Shown here in pieces: positions 1 to 12,316 of a DNA stretch of 64,000 nt (positions are counted from its first letter, which is position 1; each line of letters opens with the position of its first letter). The stretch spans positions 497,501 through 561,500 of the forward strand of contig NC_080058.1 of assembly GCF_026212465.1 (NCBI RefSeq). The letters are read 5' to 3'. Made by a program: the position numbers and the translations under genes. This stretch comes from Amaranthus tricolor (Eukaryota > Streptophyta > Magnoliopsida > Caryophyllales > Amaranthaceae). A model generated the notes under the pieces. That model did not search any database. It was not told where the DNA came from and was given only the letters and a program-made list of their open reading frames with translations.

Positions 1-169
1 ACAACTCATCTCTTCTCCTACTCTCTCTACTTAATTCTTTAATTACGCAATTATTCTCTTAATTACATAATTAGTCTTCTAATTATTTCTTAATTTAGTT
101 AGTTACATAATTAATCATTTATTTATTTCTTAATTCTATATTTCTATTTTTACTTCTATACTATCAATC

Positions 170-2802
170 ATGTCTTCATTTTTGAAAAAAGCCACAAAAA
201 AAGTTACTAAAGTGGCAAAATCATTAGGAGGTTCCAGTTCCTCCAAAAGAAAGGCCACTTCTACTCCGTCGGTATCAACAACACCCTCCATTAGTAATTA
301 TAATTATGAACCTAATTATCCGGAAGGGTACGACCCGGAGTTACATCAATATGCAGAAGAAGTGGAAAAAGATATACAAATTGAAGAAGAAGAAGAACAA
401 GAAGAAGAACCAACGACCCCAATTGGGGTACATATATCTCGACAGTCATCAACAAGATCAGATGAAGAACAAGGAGAACAACAACAACAAAGACAAGCTC
501 GTGGTAAACGAGTCAATTTCCAAACTATCGGTTAGTTTTATAATTTTATTCTTCAAATTAATTAAACTTTAAATTATTTATTTATTTAATTATAGTTTTA
601 TAATTTTAAATTATTTATTTAGATGAAGATGAACCAGTAAGACAACCTTTTCCGGCAATGCCACCTTCTAGTGGTAGAGCTGTTTCACATGTGTGGTCGT
701 ATTTCACAAAAGAACCAACCGAGAATCCAGATATGTTCCTATGCACTTGTCAAATTTGTGAAAGTCAAGGAGTAAAGCCCTTAGTTTCATACAATTTCGC
801 CAGAGGTAAATACTTTTTAAGTTTTTTATACATACATAATACATTCATACATTATATATTCATATTTTATAAACATTTATTTATTGTGTTTTGTGAATAC
901 GTGTTAGGTGGTGGAACGGGATCTTTTAACAAACATTTGGCAAAGAAGCATGGAATCACAAAAGAAACTCATGCATCAAGCGGCAGCGGGACCACAAGTG
1001 GAAGCCGACAGACACAATGGGACATTCCCAACACAGGTATGCCTTTTAGATATAATCGTAATGACATGATTGATGAATTTTCTAGGTATGTAATTTGCGA
1101 TGAATTGCCTTTTAACCACGGTGAAAGTAGGGCATATGAGCGTCTCACTAGACAACAATTGCAACCACAATTTAGAGCAATCTCTAGGAACACTCTTAAA
1201 AGACGAACAATTAAATTATACGAATCAATGCGCTATGACCTAGTTGAAATGTTTAAATCGTTTAATGGTAGGGTTAGCATAACAACTGACATATGGTCTG
1301 CTCCCCCACATTTAGAATCTTATATGTGTGTAACAGCACACTGGATAGATCGAAATTGGATTATTCAAAAAAGAATAATTGCTTTTGAGACTATGCCAGA
1401 AAGACACACCGGCGAAAACATAAAATATAGATTAATAGAGATATGTAGGGAATGGAACTTATTAGATAAAATATTTTGTTGTTCAACAGATAATGCAACC
1501 GCAAACATAAAATGTATAGAACTTTTATTTAACGAACCCGCCTTTAGTTTAATCCTTGGGGGTAGCTTATTACACATACGTTGTTGTGCGCACATAGTTA
1601 ACTTATCTTGTCAAGTAGGTATAAAACAATTAAGTGAATTATTAGAACCAATTAGGGATATAGTAAAATGGCTTAGGATCGGAAAGATTAAAAGAAGATA
1701 TAAACAATTATGTGACCAATACCAACTTAAAAAAGTGTATTGGTCATTAGATACTCCTACACGTTGGGGGTCAACGAACGATTTATTAAGAAAGGCGATT
1801 GCTTATCGCCCAGTAATAACACAACTATATAGTGAGTGTACAGATAGTTTCATAGCTGATGAAACTTGGGAATTAGCAATAGGTGTACATAACATATTAG
1901 AAGCGTATGACCACGCGACTAAGATTTTTTCTTATGTTTATGAACCGAACGTTCACTTAGTAATAAGTGAATGTATTACTATTTTTTATCACCTGCTTAA
2001 ACATACACAAGAAGATACTAACCCACAATTAAGGCCGATTCTTGCTGAAATGATGGAAAAATGGAAATCATATTTTACCGATTTTCCTTACATTTATGGA
2101 ATCGCAACCATTTTGGACCCACGTTTTAAAACCGAGGTCCTAACCAAAGTAATAGGATTTTATTATCAAGCGTTAGATCGCCCGTCTTCCGATGTAGCTT
2201 ATTATGTCGGAACATGTAAAAAATATTTAGCTGAACTGTATGAATTTTACGCTAGTGTATATAACCCGAAACGCGATATGTCTAGGCGTGCTAGCGTTTC
2301 GGCTCGTCCCTCTTTCTATAATTCAGTAATTGCTAACATAATGACGCAAGATGATAGTTTTGTAGGATCTTCTTCTTCCTCGACCACATTTTTAGAACTA
2401 GATAGTTATCTAAAACACCACTTTGAAATAGACCCAAGTGTCTATAATATTTTGGAGTGGTGGAAAGAAAAATCTGTTAAATTTCCCATTTTATCGAGAA
2501 TTGCAAAGGATGTCCTTGCAATTCCCGCGTCAACTATTGCGTCGGAGTCTGCTTTTAGTGCAGGTAGAAGAGTTTTGGATGAAAAGCGATCTCGTCTTGC
2601 TCCACATAGTATTCAAATATGTGTTTGCAAGAAAGATTGGGATCAAGCTGAGATTCGAACACAAGGACTAAGGAACGATGATGATCAAGACGACGATGAT
2701 GATCCATGGATGATGATGGATACAACTTCATCATCGTCAGGAGGAGAGTCAGCGGAAGCATCTAATCAATATCAACCACATGATGATGACGAAGACGAAT
2801 AG
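170..2802 (+). CDS. hAT transposase with BED zinc finger (three exons, 812 aa)
   Basis: Cut-and-paste transposase of the plant hAT (Ac-like) group. My model joins 170-530, 623-805 and 908-2802; both introns have GT-AG ends and phase 1, and the joined length is 2439 nt. The N-terminus is basic and Ser-rich, then has a Glu-rich stretch. A BED zinc finger follows: CTCQIC, then HLAKKH, with the second intron between the two pairs. The RNase-H-like core shows TTDIWS, CCSTDNATAN, HIRCCAHIVNL and TPTRWGS. The C-terminal dimerisation block reads IPASTIASESAFSAGRRV. An acidic Asp-rich tail ends the protein. I see no stop or frameshift in the joined frame, so it could still be functional. Reading through intron 2 without splicing also stays open (102 nt), but the finger is only contiguous when it is removed. 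Confidence 0.88.
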
Positions 2803-2849
2803 GATCAATCCGACAAGCGACAACGATGAATCAACACTCAACAACTATA

Positions 2850-2945
2850 AATAAAAGGTATGACAAAGAACTACGTGGGCTTTGATTCCTTCGGGATACG
2901 TAGGCAGCTTAGTATTCATTTGGGTACTAGGTTCAAGTCCATTTT
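2850..2945 (+). other. Conserved-looking motif in hAT 3' region, tRNA-like B box
   Basis: Just after the transposase stop lies a GC-richer stretch with GGGATACGTAGGCAGC and, about 30 nt on, GGTTCAAGTCC, which matches a Pol III B-box consensus. I could not fold a convincing cloverleaf by eye, so I do not call a tRNA. From here to about 3180 there is only AT-rich untranslated DNA. Confidence 0.3.
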
Positions 2946-3189
2946 CTCCCTCTTTTTTTATTAATCATCTTTATCGACATTATCATTGATTCGTTTCTTA
3001 TTAATTAATTTTTTTCCATTCATTTTAGTAAATATTTCAATAACGATGACAACTTGACATGCAATGAATTTCGCTAATAATCAAGTAATCATCAAAGGTA
3101 CGTCCGCGATATTATAGTATTTTTTTATTATACAAAAATTTAAAGAAAAAATTAAAATGGAACCGATGGTCTGACCCGCCCGTCCCGTG

Positions 3190-3358
3190 AGTTGGAACCG
3201 CCGGAACCGCCTCATGAACCGCTAAGGAACCGTTTGGAACCGCCCGGAACCGGAACCGGAACCGGAACCGTTCGCGACAGGTTTCAAATGGAACCGGAAC
3301 CGGGTGGAACCGGAACCGGATGGAACCGGAACGGAACCGGACCAACCCGGACCGTGGC
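3190..3358 (+). repeat. GGAACC subterminal repeat array of the hAT element
   Basis: Many copies of GGAACC or GGAACCGG lie in the last 170 bp of the element, on an AT-rich background. Arrays of short motifs near hAT ends serve as transposase-binding sites in Ac-like elements; that role here is inferred. The Pro/Gly/Thr-rich frames crossing it on both strands are artefacts of the repeat. Confidence 0.7.
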
Positions 3359-3421
3359 CATGCCTACTCCTAATCGAGAAAAGATTAAGAAATCTGTACA
3401 ATACAAACATACACACTCGTG

Positions 3422-6151
3422 ATGTCCTGTATCCTTCTGCTCTTCGTGCTGTTGTACCCAATATGGCATTTGCAGTTGACAGCATCATCCTCTTATCCAG
3501 CCATTGCAAAGCCAGGATGCCAAGACCAATGTGGGAACATTAAAATTCCGTTTCCTTTTGGATTTGGTGCAAAAAATTGTTTTCACAATGAGTCTTATGA
3601 GATAACTTGTGATAATGCTTCATTTGGTACTCCCAAACCATTCTTGCAGAAGTTCAATCTTGAAGTTAAGGATATAAATTGGTTGGGCAAGAATGCACGT
3701 GTATCCGATAGTGAGATGGAAAACGACCAAATATTAATAGTAGGGGTTACTCTCCAGGATGTGTGTAAATCTAAATATAGCGTTGACTTTCGTCGGAGTC
3801 CATATCGTTTTTCTACTTGGTATAATGTTCTTGTGGTGGATGGCTGTGGTGGCAGTGTTGTCTTGAAGAATAGGGATAGAAAAATCTTGATCGGGTGTGC
3901 TGCCGAATGTACCAACGAAACTGTTGACATTGCTACCAAGGACTGCTATGGGATTGGATGTTGTCAAGCTTCTTTTATAAAATATAATACAGTGGGTAGT
4001 GACAGCGAAATGCTTCACAGACTGAAAGCTCTCGATTTCTATGAGCTAGAGGTCGATTATGAAGCAGATTCTTCTGCGTGTGAGATGAGAGCAGGATTAA
4101 TTGACCACCGCTCAGTGAACAAGTCTGCTGAGAGCACAGTCTCAATGGTATTGGAATGGTCTGCCCCAGATTTATTTAATTCTTATTCTGGAGGTAGCTG
4201 TGGATATTATTATGAAGGTAATCCGTATCTTCCCGAAGGATGCCAAGGTAAAAAGCTATTTCCTCTATCATTTAATTATCATCTCAATGATGAGAATTTT
4301 TCTTCAACTCCATGATTTTTGAGGAAAATCAATTCCTTTTTGTCCTAGTTGTAAGGGAATGTACGAGCTGCATACATCGGTGTAAGAGAGCTTGGGATCA
4401 ATCTTATGAATCTATACATTATTACTGTGACAAGTATCCAATCTTTAAGTGGGGATCTGTACTTGGTAAGAACTTTTCAGTATATTTCTTCATTTAGTTT
4501 TTCATTTTTGTAATTCTGTTTTTCTTAGTTTTCAAGGTATTATTATCTCTTCAAGACTCTATTTTCCAAAACCTTTTTTTTACTTCACAAATTTAAGATC
4601 AGCTTAATTCAATTTGAGACTGGAATGAACTTTAAGATTTCTAATCTTCCAGTTTATTGCAAGCTTAACATTTGAGCAGTCATACAGTCATCTCAATTAT
4701 ATTTTTCTTCACTACTTGCAACAGTTGCTGTTCAAAAATTTGAACTAAAAATGAATGTGTTGTTTTCATGCCTTTTTTCTTATTTAGTTGTTGAAAAGCA
4801 CTTATTCTAAGTTATTGTTCAATAAAACTAAGATGAACCACTGATTCTTTCTCAACATTACATCATGTGCTAAGTGATGGCTAGTTTTATTGATCTTGAA
4901 TCCTGATGCACTAAGATGAACTTTTTTTACCTGTTCTTTTTTCCAGGATTCAGCTTAGGATTGGGATTTATGGTAATGGTCATTGGTTGCTATTGGCTCT
5001 ATAGAGTAATAGAGAGAAAGAAAAAAGCTAAGCGCAAATCTGATTACTTTAAAAGGAATGGGGGCTTGTTGTTGCAACAACAAATAGGTTCCGTTGAGGA
5101 TACTACCCAAAAAACAAAAATTTTTCCGGTCACAGAGCTGGAGAAGGCAACCGACAACTTCAACAAAAACCGAATCCTTGGGCAAGGTGGCCAAGGCACA
5201 GTTTATAAGGGAATGTTAAAGGATGGTAGAATAGTTGCCATTAAGAAGTCTAAGAAAGTAGACAAGAGTCAATTAGAACAATTTGTCAATGAAGTTGTTA
5301 TTCTGTCCCAAATTAATCATCGGAATGTGGTGAAGTTGTTAGGTTGTTGTTTAGAGACAGAAGTCCCTTTGCTTTTGTACGAGTTTGTTCAAAATGGAAC
5401 ACTTTATGAGCATATCCATGTCGGAAGTGAAGATTTTCATGTTACTTGGAAAACACGTTTACAAATGGCAGCAGAATCTGCTGATGCAATAGCATATTTG
5501 CATTCATCTTCATCGTCTCCTATATATCATAGAGATATCAAGTCTGCAAATATACTCCTGGATTCCAAATACAGAGCAAAAGTGTCCGATTTTGGAGCCT
5601 CAAAATCTATCGAAATTGAGCAAACTCATGTGACTACTTGTGTTATCGGAACTTATGGTTATCTCGATCCTGAGTACTTTCAGTCGAATCAATTCACTGA
5701 GAAAAGCGATGTTTACAGCTTTGGTGTAGTCCTTGTTGAGCTTATCACCAGCAAAAAACCAATTTGCCCAACCAAAGACGGAGGATGGATAAGCTTAGCA
5801 GTTGAATTCCTTTTCCACATGGAAAATTCTCGTCTCTTAGATATTTTAGATGCTCGGCTTTTGGAAGAGGGAAACAAAGAAGAGTTTGTTGCTGTTGCAA
5901 AGCTTGCAAGACAATGCCTGAACCTGAATGGGAAAGAAAGGCCTACTATGAGAGAAGTCGCAACGGTGTTAGATGAGATTAGATCATCTTCACATGTGCC
6001 CGATACAAGAGAATCCGATTTTATGGCTTGTACGGGAGTTTTGATGGCAACAAGCAGTGATAAGCCTATTGGCCCTTCAACAACAAATATGTTCTTCTCT
6101 GATTTTGGCCTAGGATCTTCCTCCATTCAATTTAAGGGACAGACCTTATGA
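3422..6151 (+). CDS. WAK-like receptor kinase A1 (three exons, 715 aa)
   Basis: Plasma-membrane receptor Ser/Thr kinase of the wall-associated kinase-like group. Exons: 3422-4247, 4349-4465 and 4947-6151, all introns GT-AG and phase 1, total 2148 nt. I start at ATG 3422 (MSCILLLF), which begins a clear signal peptide (about residues 1-24). The GUB_WAK ectodomain opens with [17 protein letters not shown]. Exon 2 gives a small Cys-rich piece, C-x2-C-x3-C and a later YYC. Residues about 317-334 span the membrane. The kinase has GQGGQG (393-398), Lys414 in VAIK, HRD with Asp511, and DFG at 529-531, so it should be an active RD kinase. A1 reads DFGAS where paralogs have DFGTS or DFGNS. Its intron 1 lacks the hAT MITE found in A2 and A3. 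The upstream TATA-like element of A2/A3 is replaced by the hAT end, so expression may differ. Confidence 0.9.
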
Positions 6152-6628
6152 TGCAAGAATCTTTCATATAACTAGCTATGCTTTCTATTCTGAGCATGTT
6201 TTTACATTATGTATGACTGTATAAGTACTATCAGATGCTAATAGTTTGATGGTTTTGATAATGAATGACTGTCTAAGACTCTAAGAAGTGTCAAGTGCGT
6301 TGTATATAGTATGTATAATTTTTACTCAGAACTTACAAAAAATTGTATGTTATAGTTAGTTAGTTTTAAATTATCATATTAATTTTATAATGCGGTGTTA
6401 TTTTGATGTTATTTTTATTATTTAAGTAATTCCACCATTATAGATATATTAGATAGTAAAAGTGGCTAAATATAACCCAAAAGATGTATGATTCAACAAC
6501 CATACATTTAAAATTGAAGACAAGAAAATTTTTAAAAAGTTCCATGACAAACCATTCAATACAACCAAAAGATCAAAACAGGCCATTGACATAATTTTGC
6601 CAACATCTCATTTCATACCAAGACTCAA
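6152..6628. other. Intergenic, convergent 3' ends of A1 and DRP-1
   Basis: AT-rich DNA between the 3' ends of A1 (+) and the dynamin pseudogene (-). It is repeated at 24786-25284 and 49432-49915. I see no further gene or element in it. Confidence 0.6.
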
Positions 6629-8679
6629 TCACTCAATAACTGCAATCATGTCCATGATCTTGGCTAGAACAGCATTCGATTCCTTAAGCAGCTTAATACT
6701 CATCATCAACCTCTCTCGTTTTCCAGCAACCAATGGCGACTCATCCAGCATCCTCTCAAGCCCTCCTCCATAACCAATCATCTCTTCGATAATCTCAAAT
6801 TCCAAATTATTATTCACCAACATCCGAATACTGAATAACAAATACAATGCCATAGAATCGACCATTCTTTTAAGAACAATTTTCCAATACGAAATCATTC
6901 TCATCTTCATGTCAAAAGCCTCTTGTGCAAGATGTTTGTACTTTTCCAAATGAACAAGCCCTTCAATTTCCATTGTTGTTATCTTTACATCATTATCATC
7001 AAATAAACAGCCTTCCACAATTTTCCTAAACGTATCCTGCCTCCACATAAGTCGAGTCCAATAAGATAAGTATTCTGGGTCACAAGTATAATCAACAAAC
7101 TTTTCCATCTGAACTATCTCCTTCACAAGAAGTATTGACTCTTCTCTCATTCGAGAAATCAGGTTTCCTGCAGCTCGTTTACTCGTGCTCTGCAATGAAG
7201 GGTAATTTTCACAGTGATGAGCCAAGACAGTAAAAACAACACCCTCGATGTAATTCCAAACTCTGATCATAAATTCAACAGGAGTATGTGAGATCCTCGT
7301 ACTTTCCCCTGCAATACAGTAAGAAACGATGATCGAGCAAGAAAATTGGGTAGCCCGATTCCCTTTGCTTCTTCAAGAACTCGAATTTCATCCATTAAAA
7401 AATTTCCCAACTTCAATTCATTATCATCATTCCCAAATACCTTTGTTGTTGTGGATAATTCATCTAAATTCTCCGCCAAACGAGCAATACAATGCATGCT
7501 TAAGTCTTCAAGATATTCATCATACTCATCTCTGATAAGTATCTTTCTAAGAGAGTCCTTAACTAACCCCATAACCTGCATGAACACTGCAAAAGCCTCT
7601 GCTACTGAAGATATATTCTTCGGTAACTTGTTAAGCTCAGTCATATTTATGTTCATCTTGTTATTAATTTACTTAACTATATTAGGCAAACATTTAGCAA
7701 TTATAGCAGCTTGAATATTAACTAATCTTTGAGCTAAAACAGGAAAAACAACAATTGATTTATCAATCCTTGATAAAAGATTGTGGGTATCAAACAATTT
7801 CTCCTCTTCTAACCGTGCATCTTCATAAGATTCTTCCCCAATCCTGTTTCAAACACAAACATACCCAAGACGATACTTACATCATCGTTAGTTACCTTCT
7901 CGAGCAATCCCTCAGGAGCTCTATCAGGTTTAGTTACCACAGCTAATGTTCTCTGCCCAGTTTTGTCGACACTCTGCGACATCATAATCGACTCACAAGT
8001 TGAAAAATCAACAGTCGCTGATAAAACATTCAGTATAATACTCTCTTCAAGGGTAATATACTCCACAATTATGTCTCTAATTTGTTCATATATGTTTTCG
8101 GGTTGTCCATGAACTGGAATCCGAGTGATCCCAGGAAGATCAACCATGGTTAAATCCGGAACACCATTTTTCTTCACTATTAAAGTTGTAGGAGAATTGG
8201 ATATCCCCTTAGCATTACCAGCAATCTCTCGAGTAGCTAAGTTAATAGCCTCAGAGACATTCGATTCATCAGTCTCCACAGTTTTACCCATATACTCAAG
8301 GAAGAGTTCACGGTCTGGGTTAGGCTGATGTTGCAGCCTCATGATAAGTGGTACACGGGTACAAATCCCCTGCCCTCTCGGAAGACTAATGCCAGCTAAT
8401 GATTCTAGAATACTAGACTTGCCAGAAGACTGATCTCCTACGAACAATTGTAGGAAGCTGAATGCCTTCCTTCGTGACTTTAAGGTTTCGAAGTTTGTCG
8501 ACAGCATCTAGGAGGGGTCGAATACGATCATTGTACGATGAAATGATGGGTGGTGGAGGTGGAAGTAATGAAATTGGTTGAATGTCCAATGAGCTTGTCG
8601 AAACAAGGGACTTGGTTGTTTGTGGTTTGATTGATGAATGGTTGTTGCTGCTTGAGTTTTGCTTGTTATTACGCCCCAT
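6629..8679 (-). pseudogene. DRP4-like dynamin-related GTPase pseudogene, copy 1
   Basis: Reads from 8679 down to 6629, about 680 codons without introns, as in plant DRP4 (Mx-like) genes. It has a Pro-rich N-terminus, G1 (GDQSSGKSS), G3 (DLPG), G4 (TKPD), a middle domain and a C-terminal GED-like helical region ending IMDMIAVIE. Family members are large membrane-associated GTPases; this copy cannot make one. Lesions: a frameshift just before G1 near 8438-8446; a TGA at 7849-7851 where an Arg CGA is expected (VCV*NR); and a lost base near 7300 that separates the middle domain from the GED part. The first two are shared with both other copies, so the gene died before duplication. The last is private. 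Copy 1 also lacks about 12 nt (GKVD region) present in the other two. Confidence 0.85.
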
Positions 8680-9353
8680 TTTTGGTTGAGTAAAGACAAT
8701 GTATATGTGTTTATGTGAGATGATGTACTACAAAAATAAGATGGGTATTTATTATTTATCGAGGATGAATGAATGACAAGAACTCAGAAGGTGAAAAAGT
8801 AATGTTAAGAGTGTAATTAATAGTGAAAGTTTGAGAGTTGCATGTTAGATTATTTAAGACTTGGGTAATTAGGGAAATTAAATTAGAGATGTTTGGTTTA
8901 CCAATGATAATTCAATTTAATACAAACTTTGAAACGTTCAAATTACTCGCAAAAAATTCATTACAAAGTTTCATATATTCATGACAATATATCATATTCA
9001 TGATCAAAGGTGTTCAAAACAGATCTAATGTCTCAAATTTAAAAATAAATTCACAATTATTTAGAACCAACATAAACACAAGATTTGATTTTGAACCAAC
9101 TCGAAACACCTAATCCACTATTGACCTGATGAGTCGAATGAGCACTAGCATTAAAGATCATGAATCCTGGGGTGCGCTAAAAATATACAATTACTATTTG
9201 TTAATGTCTGATTTATTTTTAAAAAATACAAGACTAAAAAAGTACGTAATAAAAATAAGTAAAGTTAATATTAATTAATATTTAAGACCTTTTATTTTAT
9301 AGGCCCTATGGGATTAAGCACCAACGTGCATAGAAAACTAGAACCGCCTGCGA
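8680..9353. other. Intergenic between DRP-1 start and B1 3' end
   Basis: DRP-1 5' flank followed by the 3' flank of B1. Relative to copies 2 and 3 (27360-27580, 56110-56320) about 190 bp is missing after GGTATTTAT. The stretch 9153-9350, next to the B stop codon, is also found beside B'1 (11612-), B'2 (33792-), B2 and B3. No gene seen. Confidence 0.6.
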
Positions 9354-11568
<2,215 letters not shown>

Positions 11569-12316
11569 CTAGGACAAAAGGGAGTTGGTTAGTTTATAGT
11601 CAGAATTATACAATTAAAGATCATGAATCTTGGGGTGCGCTAAAAATATACAATTACTATTTATTAATGTTTGATTTATTTTTAAAAAATACAAACTAAA
11701 AAAGTACGTAATAAAAATAAATAAAGTTAATATTAATTAATATTTAAGACCTCTTATTTTATAGGCCCTATAGGCTTGAGCACCAACGTGCCTAGAAAAC
11801 TAGAACCGCCTGCGACTAAATGGTTGATAGCTCAATGGAGTTAGTACTCGGAGCATATTCAGAAAAGAACATGCTTGTATAACTTGAGGAAGGTTTATTA
11901 TCCTTATCACTCATTTCCATCATCACCCTCTTGTCATTGCCAACCATAGAATTTGGTTCGGTCGAATGTAACAAATGGGACGATCTGCTCTCATCTAGCA
12001 CCTTCGCGATTTCTCTCATTGTTGGCCTTTGTTTCCCGTCCATGTTCAAACATCTATGTGCAAGCTTAGCAGCCGCTACAAACTCTTCTTCCTTTCCCTA
12101 ATTTGAAACTCGAGCATCCAAAATGTCATTTAGACGAGAGTTTTCCATGTGGAATAGAAATTCAACTGCTAAACTTATCCATCCTCCGTCTTTAGTTGGG
12201 CATAATAGTTTCTTGCCGGTAATGAGCTCAACAAGGACTACGCCAAAACTGTAAACATCGCTTTTCTCACTAAATTGATTTGATTGAATGTATACTCCGG
12301 ATCTAGATAACCATAA

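Larger units (their letters stand above)
1..3366 (+). mobile_element. hAT-superfamily DNA transposon, left end outside window
   Basis: The element holds a complete hAT transposase gene (170-2802) and a right end made of GGAACC-type subterminal repeats finishing in CCATGCCTA near 3366. The reverse complement, TAGGCATGG, resembles the TAGGG-type ends of the two hAT MITEs in this window. The right boundary is fixed by comparison: A2 and A3 upstream DNA (21459-21480 and 45974-45995) reads AATAAATACTCCTAATMG, and in A1 only the part from about TACTCCTAAT onward survives, joined directly to the element. An 8-bp target duplication would be CTCCTAAT or a nearby register, but the left copy lies outside the window. 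Bases 1-169 are AT-rich leader with no recognisable terminal repeat. It inserted about 55 bp upstream of the A1 start codon. Confidence 0.85.

Noticed and set aside
2863..2945. tRNA gene
   Set aside because: A B-box match is present, but I could not build acceptor and anticodon stems by eye.
3112..3543. Pro/Gly/Thr- and Arg/Phe-rich frames at the hAT end
   Set aside because: They come from the GGAACC repeat array and overlap the A1 signal peptide in other frames.
3595..6126. Antisense frames of 60-147 codons opposite receptor exons (similar at 21694-24760 and 46209-49412)
   Set aside because: They mirror the coding frame of conserved exons, repeat with each paralog, and show no domain or signal of their own.
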